This document shows, piece after piece, positions 8,201-13,804 of a DNA stretch of 14,110 nt. How positions within the stretch are numbered: the stretch's first letter is position 1; every line of letters starts with the position of its first letter. The position numbers and the translations under genes are program-made. This DNA is from Chromera velia. Its lineage: Eukaryota > Sar > Chromeraceae. Location: contig JAHBMJ010005791.1 of the NCBI GenBank assembly GCA_018398765.1, positions 51,272-65,381 on the forward strand, given 5' to 3'. Under the pieces are notes generated by a model. It saw nothing but the letters and a program-made list of their open reading frames with translations. It was not told the origin of the DNA and searched no databases.

Positions 8201-10773
8201 TCGACCCGACCCCGACTCTTTCTCTGCCCCAGGAAAACGAAGCCGTAGCCGGGGGAGCGCGTCCTCACACGGGCGCTCAGGGAGGACCAACTCTACAGGG
8301 CAGGGCCCTCAAGGCACTCAACAATCCCACGAGAAGGAGAAGGAGAGGGAGATCAGGATCAGACAGAGACAGCTGGTGATGGAATCCCGAAAACAGCGGG
8401 CGGCGGAACAGAGAATACAGAAAAAGCAGGAAGCTGCAGACAAGGTTGGTCAGCATGGTAAAAAGAAAGAAAAGATCCACGAGGATCATCAAAGGTGCTT
8501 GCCTGTTCACCTGGACAAATCTTTCGGTGGCCCTCCCTTGCTTTCTGTCCTTTCTTTTTTCAAAGTCGCGAATCAATATTATTGTGCCCACCACCTCTCC
8601 CGAGCACGTTGAAATGATTTACATGACCGCGTACATAATTTCGTTCAAGAAAAAGAAAGTTTTGACGCTTTCTGTGTAAAATCACTGCGCAGCCCGTCTG
8701 TTTCTCTTTCTGTCTCTGCATTTGGGTTGCGTATGTTCTCCCGTCCATCCATCTATGTCTTCTTCTGCTAGTCATGTACTCCGTGTGTCTGTCTGCCTGG
8801 CTTTTCAGAGCATCAGCGCATGCAAGAATGTTTTCTTTGTCTGCAGCACCGACCGAAGTGCTTCAAGGGCCGAACTTTCGAGGAAGCTCGTGCTCGAGTT
8901 TTGAATCTTGCTCTGTCTGCCTCCCCAGACCCCCACACAAACACAAACACGACAACGTACAGCGTCAACGGAATACCCGAGAGAGACTTTCCATGTCTCA
9001 TCTCTCAACTGAAGTCAGAACGTACAGCTCGGATGACACCCCCCCACAACACGGAGAACGAACAGAAAAGTCTTTCGAAGACACGAAATGAAGAAACTCG
9101 GAGAGTTACCAAGCGGTCTCTACCACCTCTTCATATGCGAGGTGCCCGCCCTCCCCCCCCCAAACCCCAGAACACCGACAAACCCGCACGCACCCCAAAG
9201 TCTCACACACCAAGAATTGTCCGCTCTCAAGAAGACGGCCCTCCTCCCCTCTTCAGAGAGTCTGTTGTGTCGTCCTACATCAAAGAGCGGTCAGTCGAGG
9301 AGCCGCTGCCATCAGACACAGCAGGAGCAAGAAGAGCGTCTCAACTCGAGGAAGACTCGGGAGGTCAATCGAAACACGGGGGGAAGGAAACGAAGGACAA
9401 CACAGGATCAACGCCCTCTCACAGAGGAACAAGGAAAAGGACTCTTTTGAGGTCCAGAACTCCCACACGTCCCCGAGAGCGTCCCACCCTTCCGACTCAC
9501 GAGGCCTCCCTTCTTCAACCGACTTCCCCTCCCTCAAACGAATCACAAAGTTTCCCAACACAAAAAACCATCAGAGGGCCCCACTTCGTGTTCAAAGGAG
9601 ACAGGCAGGAGGTTGCACGTACAGGTCTTCTCCCAAGAGTCCAAAGAGTGTACCAGCCACAGGGCGTCTCCCGATGGCTCCCTCCGCCGAGCACCAACAG
9701 TGCCCAGTCCTCGACAGTCCTAGAGACAGGACCGCCTCCACAGGCGGAAAAAGGACCCCTGCCCCCAGAACCCCTGAGTGCAGTCCCTGACCAAACCCTT
9801 CCGCAGCCCTCTACGCTCCCTGTGCGAACTTTAGAGACAGGAGGCGCCTCAACAGCCAGGCTGCTGGAGACTCCGAAAACTCCTAGAAAGGGTGAGTACA
9901 TAAGTCAGATGAGCAAGGAAATTCAATCAGCTACAGACATACAGTTGGGCAACAATACACACCTTAAAACCCGGAAAGGCAGGACAGTTGCTCAGTGCAT
10001 GTGTATGACCACTAAAAAGAGATGCAAAGCAAACGCACAAAGCAAGGGGCATGTCGACGCTCGTTACTGCATTGTATATGCATGGTGGCCTCTGTGTGTT
10101 TTCATGCGTGGTAAACAGATTGGGAGGCTGCCTGCAGAGCGTGTTACGGTCTTCCACGTCGCATCCCTCCAGTCTCGTTTTTCGTCTTGTAGTGTACCCC
10201 TTCCTGCCCTGGTACGTCTTTCTTTGCACTTACTTGACTGCAGTGTCCCCCCAGAGGGCAAAGAAGTTGAACGAGTTGGAGCACCTCGTGACACGGTGAG
10301 CACTCTATCACCTGATGGATGACTCTCATCAGTTCGACCAGTTTTTCCCCCGCTGTCTTTTTTATTGGCCCGTCGTTTTAGTCCGCCGCTTGTCTTTGTC
10401 CGCCGTTTTCCGTCTCACTTTCAGCACAAAAAGCTTTGTAGTCGAGAGCATCGAAACAAAATCAAAACGCTTCACACTTGCAAGTAATTAAGCAACGATG
10501 CCGATTTGATGCATCAAAGCATGAATTAATTTCTCTTCCACTGATTGCAGAAGTCCCCCGAGAAGCCGGTCCTCGTCACTTTCGAGGAGTTCGAGGGGGA
10601 ATCGTCTCGTGTCCCCAGCCGCCCCCTACGAGGACCACCTAGGTCTGAGGATCCCTCCAGGTTTCCCGCAAGTGTCCTCTTCCTCGAGGAGCAATCGGAG
10701 TCTCCGGTCTCTAAAGGGGACAGGCTCACCATCTCAATCACCTCGACCGCCCGCTTCTCCTTTTCCGAATTGA
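369..10773 (+). CDS. Giant multi-exon IQ-motif protein, 5' end outside the window
   Basis: This is one spliced gene of eight modelled exons, about 2,750 residues in the window. I joined exons where open reading frames are flanked by GT and AG borders and checked that phases agree: introns enter or leave in phase 1,1,1,1,0,0,1,2 with no internal stop. Order of content: Pro/Ser tract and acidic low complexity; beta-rich segments vaguely like VPS13-family lipid-transfer proteins; acidic linker; five IQ motifs (calmodulin or centrin binding); Glu/Lys-rich disorder; a basic helical stretch; a Pro-rich and Arg/Ser-rich tail. I do not recognise an orthologue, so no symbol is given. Role as a calcium-regulated scaffold is inference. 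Uncertain points are the 5' limit (an ATG at 359 is an alternative start), the donor of exon 2, a possible extra intron 7778-7852, and the frame of the last exon (stop at 10773 or 10778). Confidence 0.72.
2262..2497 (+). other. Intron 1 (phase 1)
   Basis: The donor is CAG|GTCAGC and the acceptor GTCTGCAG. The 236 bases carry a stop in the upstream frame (TGA at 2324) and are T-rich near the donor. Splicing here joins a hydrophobic beta-like run (DFFVDYS) to DAWRPSVEV, which reads as continuous protein. Confidence 0.7.
2498..3277 (+). CDS. Exon 2: beta-rich region with basic helical insert
   Basis: The exon enters in phase 1 after TGTCTGCAG. It encodes AWRPSVEVRVSF near its start, then several alternating hydrophobic segments (for example VLLIGQVQVKS, near 2630) and, towards the end, KLVRLVLDY. 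A Lys/Glu/Arg-rich insert lies at about 2870-2940. The exon end is uncertain. CCG|GTCAGT after 3277 has the better donor sequence and keeps phase 1. A second phase-1 donor, ATT|GTCGCT after 3319, is weak but keeps a further strand-like run (GQLAIKTFGDLELN). The frame itself stops at 3325-3327. The aromatic-plus-WxP arrangement at the exon 1-2 junction recalls a motif before the adaptor-binding region of VPS13 proteins; this is a resemblance by eye only. Confidence 0.65.
3278..3577 (+). other. Intron 2 (phase 1; donor uncertain)
   Basis: The acceptor is strong: a T/C-rich run from about 3510 to TTGCTGCAG at 3577. The donor may be after 3277 (GTCAGT) or 3319 (GTCGCT). CAG|GTATCC after 3346 looks attractive but lies beyond the stop at 3325-3327. 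No other feature is visible. Confidence 0.6.
3578..4135 (+). CDS. Exon 3: Ser/Pro linker with beta-like segments
   Basis: The exon runs in phase 1 at both ends, from CTGCAG|CC to CAGG|GTGGGT. It starts with a Lys/Glu and Ser-rich linker, then shows hydrophobic segments such as LMTFVALG (about 3656), VLKLNPSVLTGQI (about 3776) and ATEIYSLSLSAKL (about 3840), followed by LEILSSDLMMLAQRA (about 3922), which looks helical. The C-terminal part is polar. Joining to exon 4 gives NQGVLLEVRPAVLNIS, a smooth strand-like run across the splice. Nothing diagnostic of an enzyme is present. Confidence 0.65.
4136..4402 (+). other. Intron 3 (phase 1)
   Basis: The donor is GTGGGT and the acceptor GCATGCAG at 4395-4402, preceded by a T-rich stretch at about 4320-4390. 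The upstream frame stops inside it (TAG at 4147). It is 267 bases, similar to the other introns. The alternating GCATGCATGCATGCAG just before the splice site is a small purine-pyrimidine repeat. Confidence 0.7.
4403..7878 (+). CDS. Exon 4: large exon with five IQ motifs and acidic disordered linkers
   Basis: At about 1,159 codons this is the largest exon. It opens with strand-like LLEVRPAVLNISADVF, then an acidic Glu/Asp/Gly run (about 4465-4530) and a mixed region up to 4850. IQ-type motifs follow at about 4867, 5200, 5554, 5683 and 5968; the third, IQGAFRGCQSR, matches IQxxxRGxxxR exactly. IQ motifs bind calmodulin, centrin or related EF-hand proteins, usually on a helix. Between and after them are Glu/Lys/Ser-rich linkers (5790-5940, 6000-6530) likely to be disordered. 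Acidic and helical parts continue to about 6840, then a more mixed basic tail. The donor GAG|GTCAGT after 7878 leaves phase 0, which matches the next acceptor. An internal CAG|GTACAA...CTGTCAG pair (7778-7852) could be a 75-base intron or simply coding. Confidence 0.78.
4855..4905 (+). other. IQ-like motif 1 (degenerate)
   Basis: The encoded IAGAWRMHSAR keeps the Ile and the two basic positions of IQxxxRGxxxR, but the usual Gln is Ala and the Gly is Met. It sits in a helix-like run after an Ala-rich lead (AATK). Binding is uncertain. Confidence 0.45.
5185..5235 (+). other. IQ motif 2
   Basis: The encoded IQLAFRTKKEK has the Ile-Gln pair (5200-5205), the aromatic residue and Arg; Gly is replaced by Thr and the last basic residue is Lys. 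The preceding residues (ETRAAVS) fit the usual Ala-rich helix lead. Confidence 0.65.
5539..5667 (+). repeat. IQ repeat unit A (43 residues, IQ motif 3)
   Basis: The unit begins with AATLIQGAFRGCQSR, a full match to IQxxxRGxxxR, and continues with LLLKRLDTLRWAEQMDEAA. The same plan recurs in the next unit with the Ile-Gln codons exactly 129 bases apart (5554 and 5683). The two units are a diverged tandem duplication, each giving one IQ helix plus an amphipathic extension. Confidence 0.75.
5668..5796 (+). repeat. IQ repeat unit B (43 residues, IQ motif 4)
   Basis: The unit reads IAAVTIQKSFRDLQAK, then RLFERLQTLHWAEKKDVAA. Relative to unit A it keeps IQ, FR, Leu-rich spacing and the signature (R/K)L.TL.WAE, while the Gly after Arg is Asp. 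The conserved extension outside the IQ core is what shows this is duplication and not just two separate IQ motifs. Confidence 0.72.
5956..6003 (+). other. IQ motif 5
   Basis: The encoded VAVKIQAAFRKRRLKK has Ile-Gln at 5968-5973 and many basic residues following. It is closer to the canonical motif than motif 1. It follows an acidic linker ending EDKELED and is the last IQ motif seen in the protein. Confidence 0.7.
7879..8198 (+). other. Intron 4 (phase 0), with an unused strong donor inside
   Basis: The donor is GAG|GTCAGT and the acceptor CCCATTGCAG, and both sides are phase 0. Inside, GAAG|GTAAGG after 7993 is by sequence the best donor nearby, but reading exon 4 through to it and splicing to 8199 gives a stop at 8246-8248. 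The frame of exon 4 also runs on to a stop at 8134-8136 if the intron is kept. Confidence 0.55.
8199..8444 (+). CDS. Exon 5: Arg/Ser/Gly stretch followed by a charged helix
   Basis: The 82 codons run in phase 0 at both ends (CATTGCAG|CG and CAAG|GTTGGT). The first half is Arg, Ser, Gly and Gln-rich and likely disordered. The second half, from about 8325, is a continuous Lys/Glu/Arg/Gln run (KEKEREIRIRQRQL, then KQRAAEQRIQKKQEAA) that should form a single helix or coiled coil. An alternative donor four bases downstream (GTTG|GTCAGC after 8448) gives phase 1 and would pair with an acceptor at 8808 instead of 8846. Confidence 0.6.
8445..8846 (+). other. Intron 5 (phase 0 preferred)
   Basis: The preferred borders are GTTGGT and TTTTCTTTGTCTGCAG. 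A second consistent pair, donor after 8448 with acceptor CTTTTCAG at 8808, would shorten the intron to 360 bases and add about a dozen Cys-containing residues. The 402 bases otherwise hold only T-rich sequence and short open frames. Confidence 0.6.
8847..9891 (+). CDS. Exon 6: Pro/Arg/Ser-rich disordered region
   Basis: The exon enters phase 0 at CTGCAG|CACCGA and leaves phase 1 at AAAGG|GTGAGT, a near-perfect donor. A short helix-like start (TFEEARARVLNLALS) is followed by some 320 residues rich in Pro, Thr, Ser, Arg and Gln with no folded pattern. It has SH3-type or profilin-type proline clusters such as RPPPPKPQ (about 9150) and GPPPQ (about 9730), and several Thr-Pro or Ser-Pro sites. LLETPKTPRK closes it. 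A tail of this type usually serves protein docking or cytoskeletal targeting, but no specific partner can be named. Confidence 0.65.
9892..10243 (+). other. Intron 6 (phase 1), two alternative acceptors 11 bases apart
   Basis: The donor GTGAGT is strong. The acceptors are TTGACTGCAG at 10243 and TCCCCCCAG at 10254. The first matches the GCAG ending of most acceptors in this gene and would be met first when scanning from a branch point. The choice decides the frame of everything that follows. Confidence 0.6.
10244..10295 (+). CDS. Exon 7: short exon, helix-like in the preferred frame
   Basis: From acceptor 10243 the exon reads VSPQRAKKLNELEHLVTR, an amphipathic helix-like run, and leaves in phase 2 at ACACG|GTGAGC. 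From acceptor 10254 it reads EGKEVERVGAPRDT and leaves in phase 0. Both versions join the incoming phase-1 codon and both continue into the last exon. I prefer the first because its acceptor is stronger. Confidence 0.5.
10296..10550 (+). other. Intron 7 (last intron)
   Basis: The donor is GTGAGC and the acceptor a T/C-rich run ending CTGATTGCAG at 10550. It is 255 bases. It already shows AT-richer sequence (about 10440-10530) than the introns upstream. Confidence 0.65.
10551..10773 (+). CDS. Exon 8: terminal exon, open in two frames
   Basis: Following the preferred exon 7, the frame begins RSPRSRSSSLSRSS and is Ser/Arg/Pro-rich to a TGA at 10771-10773, in keeping with the tail composition of exon 6. 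Following the alternative exon 7, the frame begins KSPEKPVLVTFEEFEG and ends at TAA 10776-10778; its codons look regular (many GAG, GTC, CTC, TTC). The two stops lie five bases apart. Codon regularity favours the second and splice-site quality the first, so the C-terminus is left open. Confidence 0.5.
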
Positions 10774-10778
10774 CTTAA

Positions 10779-11376
10779 TTAGAAAATGGGCTTCTTAGAT
10801 CGACCGTTTCTAGAAGTGGAATAATCGTTCCCAAAAATAGATACAACATCTTAAAAAACTTTTGAATTTTGTTTAAACACTAAAAAGTAAGACTCTGATG
10901 AATTAGTAGTAGCTAAAAAAAGGGAATAATGCAGCAAAGCCACTTTAGAGTTACTTTAAAATTATTTACTTACCTATGTATAAAGTAATATTATATATTA
11001 TACATAAAATTGTATTCTAGTTCAATTTAAACGACGATTTGACTGGTAAACGTCACTGTTCGAATTATTTAATAAAAGATAGCTAGAAATTTATTAATTT
11101 TCCTCCTGACACATTGCTATACTAGCTCATCTTTGTTGAGGCTTTGGAGAAAGCTTGGGAGGTTAATATTGCTGAAGAGTCAGAAGAGGTCTTCTTGTGG
11201 GCCACTAACATCATTCTATGATTGTTGTTGATCTGTCTCTTCCATTATGTTAATTGTCTTCTTCTTGCTGCCTCTGGAGCTGTTCTTATTCCTAGGACTG
11301 TTGTTTCTGAGTATGAGCTGCCTGCTTGTTCGCTTGAACTTTGGAGTTGCATCTGATAGACCCTGCCTAAGACTGC
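10779..11376. other. AT-rich 3' flank with no convincing gene
   Basis: Composition changes sharply just after the stop: long A and T runs and short palindromic TA stretches (about 10960-11010) replace the GC-balanced gene sequence. One AATAAA lies at 11071-11076, about 300 bases after the stop, and might serve for polyadenylation, but this is weak. Around 11130-11350 short open stretches in two different frames read as protein-like (for example LLLAASGAVLIP) but are broken by stops and have no start. They could be a decayed coding remnant. Confidence 0.5.
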
Positions 11377-11388
11377 GTCCCTGACACT

Positions 11389-11403
11389 ACAAGCCACTTG
11401 AAA
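11389..11403 (+). repeat. Inverted repeat, left arm
   Basis: The sequence ACAAGCCACTTGAAA is the exact reverse complement of 11821-11835. It includes the CTTGAAA core that also starts the internal 33-base units. Confidence 0.75.
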
Positions 11404-11426
11404 TTTTTTTCACTCTGGCAGACAGA

Positions 11427-11570
11427 CTTGAAAGTCTGTGCCGCAGGCGTAGACTATGTCTTGAAGGTGTGCGCCGCATGCGCGGACTATGTTTTGAAAG
11501 TCTTTAGGAAAGTCTACACCGTAAGTGCAGACTATGTCTTGAAAATTTATACAGCAGATGCGGACTAAGT
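11427..11570 (+). repeat. Four degenerate 33-base tandem units
   Basis: The units begin with C/T-TTGAA and end with GGACTATGT-like sequence: 11427-11459, 11460-11492, 11493-11537 and 11538-11570. Three are exactly 33 bases; the third is 45 and carries a 12-base insertion (TTTAGGAAAGTC region). The approximate consensus is CTTGAAAGTCTGTGCCGC, then AGGTGCAGACTATGT. Divergence between units shows the array is not recent. Confidence 0.7.
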
Positions 11571-11744
11571 TATAATTATTAAAAGCGAAACTCGACTACG
11601 TACGCTCGACTTCTGTGTTTATGACTGTTTAAAAGACAGAGTATCGATGACAATCGATGGCTTCCTTTGATCGCCATACATGGGTTGTAGGGCTGCTGAG
11701 GGATTATAGGCTTAGGGATGCATCCGAGTCGCCTTTACGGACGA

Positions 11745-11804
11745 CTTGATTGGCCGCGCTGCAGGTGCAGACTGACTTGATCAGCCGTACCACTGATACA
11801 GATA
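11745..11804 (+). repeat. Two further diverged CTTGA units
   Basis: Two stretches starting CTTGATTGGCCGCGCTGCAG (11745) and CTTGATCAGCCG (about 11776) follow the same plan as the four units near 11.5 kb, with a GC-rich centre and an AGACT or AGATA end. They are separated from the first array by about 175 bases of unrelated sequence. They support a common origin for the whole block. Confidence 0.5.
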
Positions 11805-11820
11805 AACTTGAATGTTCTGC

Positions 11821-11835
11821 TTTCAAGTGGCTTGT
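11821..11835 (-). repeat. Inverted repeat, right arm
   Basis: The sequence TTTCAAGTGGCTTGT pairs exactly with the left arm 418 bases upstream. A further imperfect match continues on the outer side to about 11850. Confidence 0.75.
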
Positions 11836-11850
11836 AATATCAGAGAGGAC

Positions 11851-12815
11851 CTGGTGCCTGAGACCCTGCCCGATAAGATGGTCTGAGTGAATTACATAAC
11901 TCTAATTAACTTTAACTCCTGTTTGGAGGTTGTTCCCTTCTTGATGCTCACTACTGTAGGTTTTTCTTTCTGTGTCATTTTCTCTTCTTATGCATAAAGT
12001 AATGTGAAGAGTATCAAATTCCTGCCATTCATGACTGCGGACGATGTTTAAATTAGGTGACTTGATTTTTGTTTGAGAGTATTTGAGAAGTCTGTCCGTA
12101 TATATTTTGTTTTACGCTGTTGTGTTTGGTTTAGTTTTGTTTCGATACATATATGCATGGGTTTGTATCTCCTACTCTCAGCCCATCCTTACCCCTTGCT
12201 AGTAAAAGAAGACTAGATTCCTTTCGAACTGCTGATCAGCGCTGATCTCACCAAAGTGTCTTCTTGTTTGAAACCGAATTGCCCAGCGAGTTGTTGCCAC
12301 CAATTATAGAAATTTTTCTAAATTTATTACCCCTCAACGTATACAACAGGCGATGTGTGACGTGGCACTGACGCCAACGTCTATGCGGTTTGATATAATT
12401 TGAGGGGAGAATTTTTTTTTTTTTAAGATCAACATTTTTACATACATAGTCTTTGTCATCTAAGCCTTTTATCTACTCTTTAGTCACTTAATGTTCACTC
12501 CCAGTCACTATCGTTGTAAGGGGCCTAAATTGCTGTAACCCTCCCAGCAGTGCTGAATGAAGCTTCCCCTTTCTGAGCTCTTAGCTTTCTCCCCCCCCTC
12601 ATACAGTACACTGACGCTCTGATAACTGCAAGTTGTATCTGAGCTTCTACCACCCTGGATCTTGTTGTGTTTGTTCTCTCTGAAATTCTATATATCGCCC
12701 GTCTCAAGACTGCAAGGGCCCCAGGAGCAAACGCTCCATCTCTTGAACAAACAAAGGGAGCAAAGTCTGCCCGTTGCTTAACACATTCTTTCGCACTGGT
12801 CAGGCTTTCTAGACA
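11851..12815. other. AT-rich intergenic stretch
   Basis: I see no gene. It holds T-rich sequence, a T12 run near 12411-12424, and a stop-free but ATG-less forward stretch at about 12643-12832 of some 63 codons whose translation does not resemble a known domain. GACCCTGCC at 11862-11870 repeats sequence at 11359-11367, just outside the two ends of the candidate element. Confidence 0.45.
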
Positions 12816-12896
12816 CTGCGGCGTTTACGGTTAAACGCCGTAGAGCGGCACCAAGCGCTGCAGAGCGCCCAAAGGGTATACCATGGTGCGCCGCAG
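12816..12896. repeat. Cluster of GC-rich hairpins
   Basis: A perfect 9-base stem with a 4-base loop (CGGCGTTTA, CGGT, TAAACGCCG; 12819-12840) is followed by a GCGCT/AGCGC stem with loop GCAG (12855-12868) and the palindrome ACCATGGT (12880-12887). An outer pair CTGCGGCG (12816-12823) and CGCCGCAG (12889-12896) could enclose them all. Such dense structure in AT-rich DNA may mark the end of a mobile element, a structured RNA, or a protein-binding site. Confidence 0.55.
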
Positions 12897-12960
12897 TTAT
12901 GAAACCTTAAAGAAAGGGGGGGAACCGCGGCATAATTATTCCGGTCTTTACCTTTTCTGA
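12883..12960 (+). CDS. Short open frame of 25 codons in strong start context
   Basis: The ATG lies in ACCATGG, the best animal/protist-type start context in this flank. The frame reads MVRRSYETLKKGG to start and closes with TGA at 12958-12960, right beside GAG|GTAAGT, a perfect splice-donor match at 12962. It might be a first-exon remnant or an uncoupled coincidence inside the hairpin cluster. Without expression data I treat it as doubtful. Confidence 0.15.
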   Translation: MVRRSYETLKKGGEPRHNYSGLYLF

Positions 12961-12961
12961 G

Positions 12962-13804
12962 GTAAGTTGAACCAAATTAATCAGCAATTAATCAAATTTA
13001 TCATTGAAACACCTTTAAAAAAAAAATTTTGGCGCCTGCGCCGCTCAGAAAAAACCGTTTTTACGGTATATATGGGGCCATGTCCGAAACGGCGGGCATG
13101 CACCACCACTGTGGAGGGGCCTGGAAGGAACCACGGCATAGCTGCGGTGCTAGGTGCTAAACATAGCCGCTCTAGAAAGCCTGATCCAGTGTTTTCCAAT
13201 CTTCTCACTCTCATACTTTTCCAAAGTCTCTTCAACCGTTTGCTTGAAATACGACTTCTGATCAGAAGAATTTTTGTTCAGTGTCTTCTCAAAAAAAAAA
13301 GTACTATGCATGCATTGCAAAACCCGAAAAATGATGCTGAAAAATCGATGGAAAACTTGAGTTTCGTTTGTTTGTTCGCTTTTTCGGACCAATTGCATCA
13401 TGATTTGAATACCGAATGATACCGATAACGTGAGGCCATACCGAGAATGAACACTTATATATTTTTTGGGTGTGGCACCGAGCGCCAGTTTTTGTAGCAT
13501 GCATCAATACATATTTTATTGTATTTAATAATTTAATTTTTGTATCAAAATGTATTACGTATTGCAATAGTAGTGTTGCAATAATGTGTTGTTCAGATTT
13601 GATACTTAGTGTTAGTCTGGACATAAAGATGACAATAATTGTAAAACACAGACCCCAAACATCATCACAATGGTCAAGAGTACTTGCAAACAATCGGGGT
13701 CCATACCACAAAAGAGTGTGTATAAAGACTTAAAAAAAGAGAAGACTGTTGCTTCACTAGAGAAATATATTATCCGATAAGCTCTCCCCTTACCTTCATC
13801 ACAG
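12962..13804. other. Non-coding stretch between the hairpin cluster and the terminal exon
   Basis: No convincing gene is visible. The stretch contains A and T homopolymers, GGCGCCTGCGCC at 13031-13042, a copy of GGAACCACGGCATA at 13127-13140 (one mismatch to 12921-12934), and pyrimidine-rich sequence before ATCACAG at 13804. It may include an intron ending at that acceptor. Confidence 0.45.

Larger units (their letters stand above)
11377..11850. mobile_element. Candidate MITE-like element bounded by inverted repeats
   Basis: The block is flanked by an exact 15-base inverted repeat (ACAAGCCACTTGAAA at 11389-11403 and its complement at 11821-11835). Outwards the match continues imperfectly to about 11377 and 11850 (GTCC...CTGACACT against GTCCTCTCTGATATT). 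The interior has no open frame of note but carries degenerate CTTGA repeats. Short length, terminal inverted repeats and no coding capacity fit a miniature inverted-repeat element. I could not identify a clean target-site duplication, so this remains a candidate. Confidence 0.45.

Noticed and set aside
11130-11383. Protein-like broken frames (for example EALEKAWEVNIAEESEE, LLLAASGAVLIP)
   Set aside because: They are short, in different frames, interrupted by stops, and match no domain I recognise; kept only as a note of possible decayed coding DNA.
12525-12707. 60-codon minus-strand open frame
   Set aside because: It has no domain, no splice partners, and is expected by chance in a stretch of this size.
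13304-13711. 135-codon minus-strand open frame
   Set aside because: Its codons are AT-driven, its translation has no conserved pattern, and it overlaps other chance frames; no supporting start context or neighbour.
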